Shown piece by piece: positions 55,466 through 64,000 of a stretch of 64,000 bases of DNA (positions are counted from its first letter, which is position 1; each line of letters begins with the position of its first letter). Source of the stretch: Pseudovibrio japonicus (GTDB taxonomy: Bacteria > Pseudomonadota > Alphaproteobacteria > Rhizobiales > Stappiaceae); assembly GCF_014651595.1 (NCBI RefSeq), contig NZ_BMXE01000004.1, positions 496,001 through 560,000 of the forward strand, in the 5' to 3' direction. Under the pieces are notes generated by a model. The model was not told the DNA's origin, did no database searches, and saw nothing but the letters and a program-made list of their open reading frames with translations. The translations under genes and the position numbers were made by a program.

Positions 55466-55861
55466 ATGGCACGTGTGACCGTCGAAGATTGCGTCGACAA
55501 GGTCGAAAACCGGTTTGAGCTGGTTCTGCTTGCCAGCCATCGCGCCCGGATGATTTCCAGTGGCTCGCCGCTGACAATCGACCGCGACAACGATAAAAAT
55601 CCGGTTGTCGCACTTCGCGAAATTGCCGAAGAAACAGTGAGCCCAGAGGACTTGAAAGAAGACCTCATTCACTCTCTTCAAAAATTCGTGGAAGTGGACG
55701 AACCGGAAGCAGAAACAGCTCCAATGGTTCCTAGTGACCCTAAACAACTTCAGATTAATGCGGTTGACGATTCAGAAGTCGAATTCGACAGCATCACTGA
55801 AGAAGAAATGCTGAAGGGGCTTGAAAGCCTGGTACCGCCGGAACGTTCCGACGACTACTAA
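55466..55861 (+). CDS. rpoZ: DNA-directed RNA polymerase subunit omega
   Basis: A 131-residue omega subunit: [31 protein letters not shown], then [22 protein letters not shown]. The acidic C-terminal tail is typical in alphaproteobacteria. It helps hold the beta-prime subunit, and links to ppGpp binding. It precedes rsh, the ppGpp enzyme, by 95 bases. Confidence 0.96.
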   Translation: MARVTVEDCVDKVENRFELVLLASHRARMISSGSPLTIDRDNDKNPVVALREIAEETVSPEDLKEDLIHSLQKFVEVDEPEAETAPMVPSDPKQLQINAVDDSEVEFDSITEEEMLKGLESLVPPERSDDY

Positions 55862-55881
55862 ATCGCCTTCTGCAAGATGTC

Positions 55882-55923
55882 GGCGTCGGCCGGGCCGGCG
55901 CCTCGCATTTTCTGGTCCGGCCC
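55882..55923 (+). promoter_or_regulatory. Two mutually exclusive GC-rich hairpins between rpoZ and rsh
   Basis: Hairpin A pairs 55882-55889 with 55895-55902 (one G-U pair). Hairpin B pairs GGGCCGG (55892-55898) with CCGGCCC (55917-55923). The two use the same central bases, so only one can form at once. No clear T-run follows hairpin A (only TCGCATTTT). Confidence 0.5.
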
Positions 55924-55956
55924 TAGCTTATTTTAAAGTGAAGCGGCCGCCCGAAA

Positions 55957-58194
55957 ATGATGCGTCAATACGAACTTGTTGAGAAAGTAACCAGCTACAA
56001 TCCCAACGCGGATGAAGCCCTGCTCAACAAGGCCTATGTTTATGCTATGCAAAAGCATGGCACCCAGACCCGTGCTTCTGGGGACCCCTATATTTCCCAC
56101 CCTCTCGAAGTTGCAGCAATCCTCACGGATCTGAAGCTTGACGACGCAACAATTGCGGTCGCCCTCCTTCATGACACCATTGAGGACACTGACGCCACGC
56201 GCGCCGAAATTGACCGCATGTTTGGCGAGGAAATCGGTAAGCTGGTTGATGGTCTGACAAAGATTCAACGCCTGGATCTGGTCTCCCGCAAAGCAAAACA
56301 GGCCGAAAACTTCCGCAAACTCCTGCTCGCGATTGCAGATGACGTTCGCGTTCTACTGGTTAAGCTGGCTGACCGTCTGCACAACATGCGCACGCTGCAC
56401 CATATGCGTGAAGACAAGCGTATGCGCATTGCAGAAGAGACCATGGAGATCTACGCTCCCCTTGCAGGCCGAATGGGTATGCAAGACATTCGCGACGAAC
56501 TGGAAGACATCTCCTTTTCAACGCTGTATCCAGACGCCCGCGACACCATTCGCGAGCGCCTCGCAATCCTGCACAACAAGAACGAAAGCCTGATCACCGA
56601 CATTGAAGAGGACCTGACACAGCGCCTCGCCGATCAAGGCATCACCGCACGGATCAGCGGCCGCGAAAAGCGCGCCTATTCCATCTTCCGCAAGATGGAG
56701 GAAAAATCTCTGGGCTTCGAGCAGCTCTCCGATATCTACGGCTTCCGCGCGATCGTACCCACTCCGGAAGACTGCTACCGCGTCCTTGGCGTCATCCACA
56801 CAGCATGGCCATGCGTACCGGGCCGCTTCAAGGATTATATCTCTACGCCGAAGCAGAATGACTACCGCTCCATTCACACCACCGTTGTTGGCCCTAAACG
56901 TCAGCGCGTTGAACTGCAGATCCGCACCGAAGCCATGCACCGCATCGCAGAAAATGGTATCGCAGCACACGCGCTTTACAAGGACGGTGTCACCGGTGGC
57001 CGAAACATTCAGTCCATGACCGCTGAATCGCGCGCCTACGGCTGGCTGCGCGGCACCATTGACCTTTTGGCACAAGGGGAATCTCCGGAAGAATTCCTTG
57101 AGCACACCAAGCTGGAACTCTTCCACGACCAGGTCTTTTGCTTCACACCAAAAGGCCGCCTGATCGCACTGCCCCGCGGTGCGACCCCAATTGATTTCGC
57201 CTACGCCGTACACACCGACATCGGCAACACCTGCGTGGGCTGTAAGATCAACGGACGCATTTCCTCACTGGTCACCGAACTGACCAATGGTGATGAAGTA
57301 GACATCGTCCGCTCACAGGCACAGACCCCTCCCCCTGCCTGGGAGAACATCGCGGTAACCGGAAAAGCCCGCTCCGCCATCCGCAAAGCAACTAAAGCCT
57401 CTGCGCGCCAGCAATATGGCGGCCTTGGCAAGCACATCCTTGAGCGCACCTTCTCTCACGCTGGCAAGGACTTTGATGAATTAGCGCTCGAAGCGCACAT
57501 CAAGAAGTTCAACATGGACACTACGCTCGACCTACTCGTCGCAGTCGGAAGCGGAGATATTCAAGCAAACGCCATTCTGGAAGTCGCTTATCCGGACTAC
57601 GCCCCTGTGATGAGCGCTGAGCGCAATGCAAGCACACCGCCTGCAGCAGGCTCCGCCTCTGAAGGTTGGTTTGATCTGGACAAAGGCAGCTCAGTGAAGT
57701 TCAAGATCCCGGAAGGCTCTCCCGGCAACACCTCAAACGGCTCCCTGCCTATACGCACCAGTGTGTCGGGCTCCCTGCCTGTGCGCTTTGCCCCAAGCGG
57801 AGGCGCAGTCCCAGGCGATAGGATCGTGGGTATTCTCACTCCGGGCGTCGGTATCACCATCTATCCAATCCAGTCTCCGGACCTGAAGGAGTTCGACGAT
57901 CAGCCAGAGCGCTGGCTTGACGTGCGCTGGGACATTGACCCCAACGCACCAGAGCGCTTCCCGGCACAGATTTGCGTCTTCGCAGTCAACGAACCCGGCT
58001 CACTTGCAGCTATCACGAAAGTGATTGGCGACCATCGCGGCAACATTGATAATATCAAAATGATCCGAAAAGCCTCTGATTTTCACGAGATGCTAATTGA
58101 TCTTGAGGTATGGGATTTAAAGCACCTGAACTTGATCCTGAACCAGCTGCGTGCCAAACCTAATGTTTCCGAAGCGCAAAGAGTGAACGGCTAG
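55957..58194 (+). CDS. rsh: Bifunctional (p)ppGpp synthetase/hydrolase (RelA/SpoT, Rsh)
   Basis: A 745-residue protein. The HD hydrolase domain has SHPLEVAAILTD and LLHDTIED (residues about 48-76). The synthetase domain has ISGREKRAYSIFRKM, IYGFRAIVPT, YISTPKQNDYRSIHTTV and ELQIRTEAMHRIAENG. A TGS domain (TPKGRLIALPRGATPIDFAYAVH) and a C-terminal ACT domain (VNEPGSLAAITKVIGDHRGNI) follow. It makes and degrades (p)ppGpp, the stringent-response alarmone. A weak ribosome site precedes the ATG. The paired hairpins in the upstream gap could affect its expression. Confidence 0.96.
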   Translation: MMRQYELVEKVTSYNPNADEALLNKAYVYAMQKHGTQTRASGDPYISHPLEVAAILTDLKLDDATIAVALLHDTIEDTDATRAEIDRMFGEEIGKLVDGLTKIQRLDLVSRKAKQAENFRKLLLAIADDVRVLLVKLADRLHNMRTLHHMREDKRMRIAEETMEIYAPLAGRMGMQDIRDELEDISFSTLYPDARDTIRERLAILHNKNESLITDIEEDLTQRLADQGITARISGREKRAYSIFRKMEEKSLGFEQLSDIYGFRAIVPTPEDCYRVLGVIHTAWPCVPGRFKDYISTPKQNDYRSIHTTVVGPKRQRVELQIRTEAMHRIAENGIAAHALYKDGVTGGRNIQSMTAESRAYGWLRGTIDLLAQGESPEEFLEHTKLELFHDQVFCFTPKGRLIALPRGATPIDFAYAVHTDIGNTCVGCKINGRISSLVTELTNGDEVDIVRSQAQTPPPAWENIAVTGKARSAIRKATKASARQQYGGLGKHILERTFSHAGKDFDELALEAHIKKFNMDTTLDLLVAVGSGDIQANAILEVAYPDYAPVMSAERNASTPPAAGSASEGWFDLDKGSSVKFKIPEGSPGNTSNGSLPIRTSVSGSLPVRFAPSGGAVPGDRIVGILTPGVGITIYPIQSPDLKEFDDQPERWLDVRWDIDPNAPERFPAQICVFAVNEPGSLAAITKVIGDHRGNIDNIKMIRKASDFHEMLIDLEVWDLKHLNLILNQLRAKPNVSEAQRVNG

Positions 58195-58220
58195 CCGCTG
58201 AAAACAAAAAAGGAAAACCC

Positions 58221-58814
58221 ATGGACCCCAATGCAGTCCTGGACGTTTTCAGAGAAACACACGCCCTGAGAGAAGGACATTTCGTCCTCCCCTCAGGCTG
58301 GCACGGCTCAGCCTATCTGCAACGACAAAAGCTGCTGGAGTACCCTGAAAAGGTCGAAATTCTGGCCTCCGAACTAGTGAAGAAAATTGCAGCGAACGAG
58401 CTTCTCAACTTCACCCATTTTGTTGCCCCCAGCTTAGGCGGCCTAATCGTCGCACTGCAAACTGCGCGGATTATGCAGAAAAGTGCCCTATGGCTCCGCC
58501 GCGAAGCCGGGCTATTCACCACCGGCCCGGCAAACATTCCGCCAAACTCAAATGCTTTTATAATTCAGGATGTTGTCGGAGCCGGCTCTCTATGCATATC
58601 CACAATTGAAGCCCTACGCTCCATGAGTGTTAACACCATAGGGATTGGTTGTTTTATCGACAGGAGTCAGGACAAACCGGACTTGGGAGTACCTCTAATA
58701 TCTCTTGCTCCATTAAAACTACCAGTGTATGCAGCCGAGAATGTACCAAGGGAACTAGCTGAGATACCGGCCATAGAAACAACCCCAGTCGCGCCGTTTA
58801 ACTGGCAAGATTAA
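58221..58814 (+). CDS. pyrE: Orotate phosphoribosyltransferase-like protein with degenerate PRPP loop
   Basis: A 197-residue protein that aligns by pattern with short Rhizobiales PyrE: EGHFVLPSG near 18-26, VAPSLGGLIVALQTAR near 68-83, and GVPLISLA and LPVYAAENVPRELAEIPAI near the end. The PRPP-binding motif is IIQDVVGAGS (114-123) where active enzymes have a form such as VEDIVTTG. The flexible catalytic loop (RREAGLFTTGPAN) also lacks the usual basic and acidic residues. It follows rsh by 26 bases, a normal pyrE position. It may be inactive in orotate conversion or may have a new role; another pyrE could lie elsewhere. Confidence 0.7.
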   Translation: MDPNAVLDVFRETHALREGHFVLPSGWHGSAYLQRQKLLEYPEKVEILASELVKKIAANELLNFTHFVAPSLGGLIVALQTARIMQKSALWLRREAGLFTTGPANIPPNSNAFIIQDVVGAGSLCISTIEALRSMSVNTIGIGCFIDRSQDKPDLGVPLISLAPLKLPVYAAENVPRELAEIPAIETTPVAPFNWQD

Positions 58815-58839
58815 AACTAAGCAAAGCACTTGAACCAAA

Positions 58840-59424
58840 ATGATTTTTAAACGGCGGGACAAACCAACGAGAATTGAACGTATCCGCATAGCTGTGTGGC
58901 CGCGCCATAGCTGGTCCCGCTCCTTCAGGTACTTCTCGAAACGGGTTCTCCGCCTGTCAGCCAGCCCAAGAAAGATCGCAGCAGGCTTTGCCGCAGGCGC
59001 CGCTGCTTCCTTCACACCCTTCCTTGGCTTTCATTTTATTCTCAGCTTTATTCTAGCCTATATTCTGCGCGGAAACCTTCTCGCCGCAGCATTGGGCACC
59101 GCAGTCGGCAACCCACTGACCTTCCCGTTAATCTGGGCAAGCACCTATAAGGTTGGCCTTTATATCCTCGATCAGGAAGACAAGCCCCTGCCTGATCTGA
59201 GTGACCATCTGGATCACTCCATGCTGTCACAGTCTCTGGATACGATCTGGCCAATCCTGAAGCCTATGCTGATCGGCTCAATCCCGCTTGGTTTGATCGT
59301 CGGCATCTTCTTCTATTTTGTCGTGCTGGGGTCTGTATCGACTTATCAAAAAGCCCGGCAGCACCGCTTTCGCTTGAAAAGAAAGCTCGTAGAAAAAAAC
59401 AGAAAAAACAATCAGGGCAAGTAG
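58840..59424 (+). CDS. DUF2062 domain-containing membrane protein
   Basis: A 194-residue protein with a basic N-terminus (KRRDKPTRIERIR), then the DUF2062 membrane core: SPRKIAAGFAAGAAASFTPFLGFHFILSFILAYILRGN, AALGTAVGNPLTFP, and a last helix before a very basic C-terminal tail (RLKRKLVEKNRKNNQGK). Function unknown. It lies between pyrE-like and acpS genes, its usual position in Rhizobiales. Confidence 0.9.
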   Translation: MIFKRRDKPTRIERIRIAVWPRHSWSRSFRYFSKRVLRLSASPRKIAAGFAAGAAASFTPFLGFHFILSFILAYILRGNLLAAALGTAVGNPLTFPLIWASTYKVGLYILDQEDKPLPDLSDHLDHSMLSQSLDTIWPILKPMLIGSIPLGLIVGIFFYFVVLGSVSTYQKARQHRFRLKRKLVEKNRKNNQGK

Positions 59425-59576
59425 TTGGAAACGCCCGGCAAGCTTTTGGGCGATGAGCAGGCCAACAGAACGTGCCTCCCAACTCCTTTTAAAGCGAAGC
59501 ACCTGAACAACAAACTCTGACGGCTTGTGACATACACGCTCACAGGCCAATATCTCCGTGAAACAACGAGGCACAG

Positions 59577-59996
59577 ATGATTATTGGCATTGGCAGCGAT
59601 CTAAGCGACATCCGTAGAATTGAAAAAACGCTTTCGCGGTTTCCGGATCGCTTCACACAACGTGTCTTCACCGAGGTGGAGCGAGCGAAAGCCGAAAGCC
59701 GCGCCAACAAGGCAGCAACTTACGCCAAACGCTTTGCGGCCAAGGAAGCCTGCTCCAAAGCTTTGGGCACAGGTCTTTCCATGGGTGTTGCCTGGAAAGA
59801 AATGGGCGTGGTGAACCTACCAAGTGGTAAACCAACCATGCGTTTGACCGGTGGCGCCAAAGAAAGACTGGATAAACTTGTACCAAATGGTTTTGTGCCA
59901 CGAATTGACCTTACAATTACGGATGATTACCCAATAGCGCAGGCATTTGTTGTAATTTCAGCGTGGCCAGAGGACTGGCCCGGCGTCGAGACGTGA
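59577..59996 (+). CDS. acpS: Holo-[acyl-carrier-protein] synthase
   Basis: A 139-residue phosphopantetheinyl transferase: [19 protein letters not shown] with the metal Asp, [13 protein letters not shown], and [15 protein letters not shown] with the metal Glu. The late [15 protein letters not shown] block is also typical. It transfers 4'-phosphopantetheine from CoA to apo-ACP. The gap of 144 bases to lepB shows no clear signal. Confidence 0.94.
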   Translation: MIIGIGSDLSDIRRIEKTLSRFPDRFTQRVFTEVERAKAESRANKAATYAKRFAAKEACSKALGTGLSMGVAWKEMGVVNLPSGKPTMRLTGGAKERLDKLVPNGFVPRIDLTITDDYPIAQAFVVISAWPEDWPGVET

Positions 59997-60140
59997 AAAC
60001 GTAAATGAACTGGATTGCAGAAGTGGCCTTGAACCGCTAATAGATCCACCTATGTGAATATAATTGTCGGGGACTGACTCGCCTTACAAAAGTGACGGGC
60101 ACTGGGCCGAGCGAGTATTCTCTTACCACGAAGGACGAAC

Positions 60141-60890
60141 ATGAGCCAATCCAAAGAAAAGGAGCAGGAAGGCGGCGTTTATGAGACCATTAAGGTCATC
60201 GCCCAAGCTCTTCTGCTCGCTCTGGTTGTTAGAACATTTCTTTTTCAGCCATTTTTTATTCCTTCAGGCTCCATGAAAGATACTTTGCTGATTGGTGACT
60301 ACCTGTTTGTTTCCAAATACAGCTATGGCTACTCAAAGTACTCCTTCCCGTTTGGTCTGGCGCCGTTCGATGGTCGCGTCTGGAGCACAGCACCAGAACG
60401 CGGTGACGTCGCTGTCTTCAAACTGCCAAAAGACAACACCACCGATTACATCAAGCGCGTAATCGGTTTGCCAGGCGATGAAATCCAGATGATCAACGGT
60501 GTACTGCACATCAACGGCGAAGCTGTTGAGCGCACTCGCATCGACGACTACATTGAAAAAGATCCCTACGGTAATATCCAGGCAATTCCGCGTTACGTTG
60601 AAACGCTCCCCAATGGGGTGAGCTACCAGACCCTCGATATCACGACCAACGGGCCTCTGGACAACACACCCGTTTATCACGTACCAGCAGACCGCTATTT
60701 CATGATGGGGGACAACCGGGACAACTCGCAGGACAGCCGTGTTTCTTCTGAAGTGGGCTACGTCCCGTTCGAAAACTTCATCGGCCGGGCCGAAATCATC
60801 TTCTTCTCCATTGAAGACGATCAGCCAGCATGGATGTTCTGGAAGTGGCCTTGGACCGTTCGCTGGGATAGACTTGGCGACATGCTCTAA
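60141..60890 (+). CDS. lepB: Signal peptidase I
   Basis: A 249-residue membrane-anchored serine protease. It has one N-terminal helix (about 20-40), the catalytic Ser in IPSGSMKDTLL, the catalytic Lys in TDYIKRVIGLPGD, and MMGDNRDNSQDSR near the end. It removes signal peptides from exported proteins at the periplasmic face. It is followed by rnc in the conserved acpS-lepB-rnc-era-recO run. Confidence 0.96.
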   Translation: MSQSKEKEQEGGVYETIKVIAQALLLALVVRTFLFQPFFIPSGSMKDTLLIGDYLFVSKYSYGYSKYSFPFGLAPFDGRVWSTAPERGDVAVFKLPKDNTTDYIKRVIGLPGDEIQMINGVLHINGEAVERTRIDDYIEKDPYGNIQAIPRYVETLPNGVSYQTLDITTNGPLDNTPVYHVPADRYFMMGDNRDNSQDSRVSSEVGYVPFENFIGRAEIIFFSIEDDQPAWMFWKWPWTVRWDRLGDML

Positions 60891-61026
60891 ACCGCTTGCC
60901 CCATAGGGGTTTCCGGTTTTCGGAAAAATCGTACAATCACATGTAAAGCAGTTTGGGTGAGCCATATAATCACGCAAACTGCTTTCTTAAGTCTGCAAAG
61001 CAGTCTTCAAAGGAATTAGCCGGAAT

Positions 61027-61734
61027 ATGGGCAAAAGAAAAAGACCGGTATCAGACGCAGCGCTGGAAGAGCGCATTGGCTACACGTTCACCAACAAGGA
61101 ACTCCTTGTCCGGGCGCTTACCCATGCCAGCGCACTTCCAGTGGCAAAAGCCTCCCTGCACTCTTATCAGCGCCTCGAGTTTCTGGGCGACCGAGTGCTT
61201 GGCCTTGCCATTGCGACAATGCTGGAAGAAAACTTCCCTAAAGCCGACGAAGGGGAGCTTGCTCGCCGCCTCAACCAACTCGTAAAGCGCGAGACCTGCG
61301 CTGAGGTTTCAAAAGTAATCGGCATTGGTCAATACATGCGCGTTGGTGAAGCGGAAGCACACACCGGCGGGCGAACAAAAACGGCAATTCTTGCAGACAT
61401 GTGTGAGAGCCTAATTGCAGCAATTTACCTTGATAGCGGATTTGACGAGGCCGAAAGCTTCATCAAGCGCTATTTTGCTGACAGAATGGTATCCTACACA
61501 GGCCCGTTGCGAGATGCCAAAACAACTCTTCAGGAGTGGGCACAGTCCAAAGGACGTCCTACCCCGCATTACGAAACAATTGCTCGCAGTGGTCCCGACC
61601 ATGCCCCGATCTTCAAGATCCGCGTGAATGTGGAAGGTGTTGATCCCGGTGAAGCTGTCGGAAGCTCAAAGCGCATTGCAGAACAGTCCGCTGCCGAGAA
61701 CATCCTGCGCCGCGAAGGCGTATGGAGCGAATAG
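61027..61734 (+). CDS. rnc: Ribonuclease III
   Basis: A 235-residue RNase III. The catalytic domain has QRLEFLGDRVLGLAIA (signature) and ADMCESLIAAIYLDSG, supplying the metal Glu and Asp residues. The C-terminal dsRNA-binding domain is about residues 158-230 (KTTLQEWAQSKGRPTPHYE, then GSSKRIAEQSAAENIL). It cleaves rRNA precursors and other double-stranded RNA. The stop is 7 bases before the era ATG. Confidence 0.96.
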   Translation: MGKRKRPVSDAALEERIGYTFTNKELLVRALTHASALPVAKASLHSYQRLEFLGDRVLGLAIATMLEENFPKADEGELARRLNQLVKRETCAEVSKVIGIGQYMRVGEAEAHTGGRTKTAILADMCESLIAAIYLDSGFDEAESFIKRYFADRMVSYTGPLRDAKTTLQEWAQSKGRPTPHYETIARSGPDHAPIFKIRVNVEGVDPGEAVGSSKRIAEQSAAENILRREGVWSE

Positions 61735-61741
61735 GTCTTAA

Positions 61742-62701
61742 ATGAACGACGAAAACAACAACAATGACCTGCCAGAGGGCATGAACTTCAACCTCGGCAA
61801 ACTCAACGAAAACACACGCGCTGGCTTTGTCGCGTTGATTGGTGCGCCAAATGCGGGCAAGTCGACGCTACTGAACCAGTTGGTTGGCACAAAAGTTTCA
61901 ATCGTCACCCACAAGGTGCAGACAACCCGCGCAATCGTACGCGGCGTTGCTATTGAAGACGATAGCCAGGTGATCTTCGTTGACACCCCAGGCATCTTCC
62001 GCCCGAAACGCCGTCTGGACCGCGCAATGGTCGACACAGCGTGGGGCGGTGCAAAGGATGCTGATGTAGTTGCCGTTCTCATTGATGCAAAGAAAGGCAT
62101 CAATGAATCCGTTGAGCGCATCCTGAACGAACTGGAGCATATCAAGCTCCCAAAAGTTCTGATCCTCAACAAGATCGACATCACCAAGCGTGAACAGCTT
62201 CTGGCCCTAGCCGCGAAAGCCAACGAGTACACCAAGTTCGACCAGACCTTCATGGTCTCTGCGATCAACGGTTCCGGTACCAAGGACATCTTGAAGTACT
62301 TTGCTGAGCAGATGCCAAAAGGCCCATGGCTCTATCCGGAAGATCAAGCCTCCGACATTCCACTGCGTATGCTGGCCGCCGAAATCACCCGTGAGAAGCT
62401 TTATCTGCGCCTTCATGAGGAACTGCCTTACATCTCCACCGTCGAAACCGACAAGTGGGAAGACAAGAAGGACGGATCTGTACGCATTGAGCAAACAATC
62501 TTTGTTGAGCGCGACAGCCAGAAGTCAATCGTCCTGGGCAAGAACGGTCAGACCATTAAGGCCATTTCAAAAGCAGCACGCGAGGAGCTCTCCGAAGCCT
62601 TTGAAACAACAATCCATCTCTTTGTATTTGTGAAAGTGCGCGAAAACTGGTCTGATGACCCAGAACGCTATCGCAACATGGGACTGGACTTCCCGCATTA
62701 G
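61742..62701 (+). CDS. era: GTPase Era
   Basis: A 319-residue protein. The GTPase domain has GAPNAGKST (G1), VDTPGIF (G3) and LNKID (G4). A KH domain follows near the C-terminus (KSIVLGKNGQTIKAISKAAREEL, then LFVFVKVRENW). It binds 16S rRNA near its 3' end and aids 30S assembly. The overlap-like spacing with rnc (7 bases) and recO (8 bases) suggests one operon. Confidence 0.97.
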   Translation: MNDENNNNDLPEGMNFNLGKLNENTRAGFVALIGAPNAGKSTLLNQLVGTKVSIVTHKVQTTRAIVRGVAIEDDSQVIFVDTPGIFRPKRRLDRAMVDTAWGGAKDADVVAVLIDAKKGINESVERILNELEHIKLPKVLILNKIDITKREQLLALAAKANEYTKFDQTFMVSAINGSGTKDILKYFAEQMPKGPWLYPEDQASDIPLRMLAAEITREKLYLRLHEELPYISTVETDKWEDKKDGSVRIEQTIFVERDSQKSIVLGKNGQTIKAISKAAREELSEAFETTIHLFVFVKVRENWSDDPERYRNMGLDFPH

Positions 62702-62709
62702 GCAACACC

Positions 62710-63465
62710 ATGCAGTGGCAGGCAGAAGGCATCGTCATTGGAACGCGCAAGCAGGGTGAAAACAACATCCTGCTTGAGGTTCTGACACCAGACAAGGGCC
62801 GCTGCCTGGGTCTGGTTCGCGGCGGCAGATCCCGCCGACAGCAACCCGCCCTGCAACTTGGCAACCACCTCAACCTTACATGGCGCGCCCGGCTGGACGA
62901 GCATCTGGGCTTTTTCACCGTTGAGCCCGTACAATTACGCGCGGCTCACCTCATGCAAACCGCCCGTGCCATTCACGGCCTGCAAAGCCTGTGCGCACAA
63001 GTCCGCCTTTTGCCGGAGCGTGATCCCCATCCCAATCTGTTTCATGCGCTGGATGTTATCCTCGACCATCTCGAAGATCCGCGAATTGGTGCTGCTCTTG
63101 TGCTCCGTTTTGAGCTGGAACTACTAAACGATCTCGGCTTCGGCCTGGATCTGACCGAATGCGCCGCCACCGGCACAACAGATGAGCTGGTCTGGGTCTC
63201 CCCGAAGTCTGGCCGTGCAGTCTGCAAAACAGCTGGACTGCCCTATGCAAGCAAGCTTCTAACACTGCCCGAATTTATGAAGGCACCGCAATCACGGCTT
63301 TCCCAAGACGTTCAGATTTCGAAAGAGGATATGGAGGCAGGCTTCTCACTCACCGGCTACTTCCTGTTTAAATACATCTACGAGCCGCGCGGCATCCAAT
63401 GGCCGCCCGCACGAGACAGCTACATCACCGCACTCAAAAAAGACTTTTCTGATCTGAAAGACTGA
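62710..63465 (+). CDS. recO: DNA repair protein RecO
   Basis: A 251-residue protein with an N-terminal OB fold (EGIVIGTRKQGENNILLEVLT, then GRCLGLVRGG) and a helical C-terminal part (RFELELLNDLGFGLDLTECAATG, then GFSLTGYFLFKYIYEPRG). It loads RecA with RecR at gaps in DNA. The usual zinc-finger cysteines are not evident. It ends the acpS-to-recO run. Confidence 0.93.
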   Translation: MQWQAEGIVIGTRKQGENNILLEVLTPDKGRCLGLVRGGRSRRQQPALQLGNHLNLTWRARLDEHLGFFTVEPVQLRAAHLMQTARAIHGLQSLCAQVRLLPERDPHPNLFHALDVILDHLEDPRIGAALVLRFELELLNDLGFGLDLTECAATGTTDELVWVSPKSGRAVCKTAGLPYASKLLTLPEFMKAPQSRLSQDVQISKEDMEAGFSLTGYFLFKYIYEPRGIQWPPARDSYITALKKDFSDLKD

Positions 63466-63480
63466 GGCCGAAAAACCTCA

Positions 63481-63792
63481 TTAGTCTCTCTGCGGGCCAT
63501 TCCCGCCCGGCAAGATAATAACCGGTCCAGTGCTACGCCCCGCAAGCGGCACATACCGCTTTTTAGGAGGCGCTACATAAGGGTGCTGATCCTCTGGTGG
63601 CGGCTGAAACCAGCTTGGCCGCACGCCCGGTGCGACTTGCGCCTCACCCTGCCCTGCACTAGCCTGCGGAGCAGTTTGTTGATAGGGCACGCCCTGAGAC
63701 TGGCTCCGGTCATAGTCAGCGGCATGGCTATAGGACAAAAACGCAACCAATCCGCATATCAACGTAAAACCCTTGACCACTAAACTTTGCAT
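63481..63792 (-). CDS. Small secreted proline-rich protein, unknown function
   Basis: A 103-residue protein with a signal peptide (SLVVKGFTLICGLVAFLSYSHAAD, probable cut after HAA). The mature part is rich in Pro, Gln and Gly, without cysteine: PYQQTAPQASAGQ, SWFQPPPEDQHPYVAPPKKRYVPL, then GPVIILPGGNGPQ at the end. No domain is recognised. It converges on recO with 15 bases between their stops. The ATG at 63792 has AGGTG upstream. It may be periplasmic. Confidence 0.6.
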   Translation of the reverse strand: MQSLVVKGFTLICGLVAFLSYSHAADYDRSQSQGVPYQQTAPQASAGQGEAQVAPGVRPSWFQPPPEDQHPYVAPPKKRYVPLAGRSTGPVIILPGGNGPQRD

Positions 63793-63801
63793 TGCAAACA
63801 C

Positions 63802-64000
63802 CTATTCTCCCGGCCTGCAGCAACATGTTGCCTTCTGCACGCTTTAGACTACCTCAACGAGAATCAGGTCCTCTTAAGTCATTTTGGAAAATTCGAGCAA
63901 TCTCTGGCCCCTGTTTTTGCCGCCAGTGTTTGCAGTTGCTTGCGGGGAATTAAGTATTCGCAGCAATACGCTACAAAATGCATGTTTTTCCGAGAGACCC
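63802..64000. other. Unassigned right end of the window
   Basis: About 200 bases upstream of the secreted-protein gene. No start of a following gene and no RNA is recognised. It probably holds the promoter of the secreted protein. Confidence 0.4.

Overview
The window looks like chromosomal DNA from an alphaproteobacterium of the Hyphomicrobiales (Rhizobiales). Several gene orders and families point there: omega-rsh-pyrE-DUF2062-acpS-lepB-rnc-era-recO; glyA-nrdR-ribD-ribE-ribH-nusB-thiL; an LdtR-type MarR regulator beside an L,D-transpeptidase; MerR-ihfA-fabH-plsX-DUF177; and small alphaproteobacterial families such as DUF2842, DUF6898 and DUF6163. Base composition near 50% GC by eye and the mix of genes would suit a marine Pseudovibrio/Stappia-like organism. 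That genus-level guess is inference.

Layout. 0-0.6 kb: start of a heme A synthase gene (cut by the window edge) and a DUF2842 protein. 0.6-10.4 kb: an exopolysaccharide locus with a deacetylase, a CelD-type acyltransferase, a Wzz/GumC chain-length protein with a degenerate kinase domain, a Wza-type export lipoprotein, a GT4 glycosyltransferase, a priming sugar-phosphate transferase and a Wzy-like polymerase. 10.57-13.21 kb: a tRNA-Pro(GGG) gene followed by a very small element carrying only an arsenate-detoxification pair (GAPDH + ArsJ), closed by a diverged copy of the tRNA 3' end. 13.2-15.3 kb: three phage- or GTA-like genes (endolysin, DUF2793, MazG-like). 15.5-19.2 kb: a 1020-residue kinase/M23/aminotransferase fusion divergent from an Lrp regulator.

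19.3-24.4 kb: MerR, ihfA, fabH, plsX, DUF177, a cytochrome bc1 assembly chaperone and bamE. 24.7-28.3 kb: a K+-independent H+-pyrophosphatase and an MFS transporter. 28.3-34.4 kb: a loose accessory zone with a Rieske oxygenase, a GYD protein, an AGCS amino-acid symporter lacking a normal start codon, a XRE/membrane pair, a GNAT gene, and decayed fragments of a second GNAT and a NUDIX gene. 34.4-40.7 kb: riboflavin/thiamine/one-carbon genes. 40.8-43.3 kb: L,D-transpeptidase and LdtR. 43.4-47.2 kb: valine-degradation genes. 47.6-53.4 kb: hemB, ilvA, an RDD protein, an SLC13 permease and bpt. 53.4-54.6 kb: a uracil-DNA glycosylase overlapping a NYN-domain gene. 54.6-55.5 kb: a long AT-rich gap. 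55.5-63.8 kb: rpoZ, rsh, a PyrE paralogue with a broken PRPP loop, DUF2062, acpS, lepB, rnc, era, recO and a small secreted proline-rich protein.

Most of the window is ordinary core genome. The stretches that most deserve a second look are the tRNA-Pro/arsenate mini-island, the degenerate kinase domain of the GumC-like protein, the three-domain aminotransferase, the likely AUC-start AGCS gene, the degenerate PyrE, the competing hairpins between rpoZ and rsh, and the helically phased CGC array between hemB and the valine operon.
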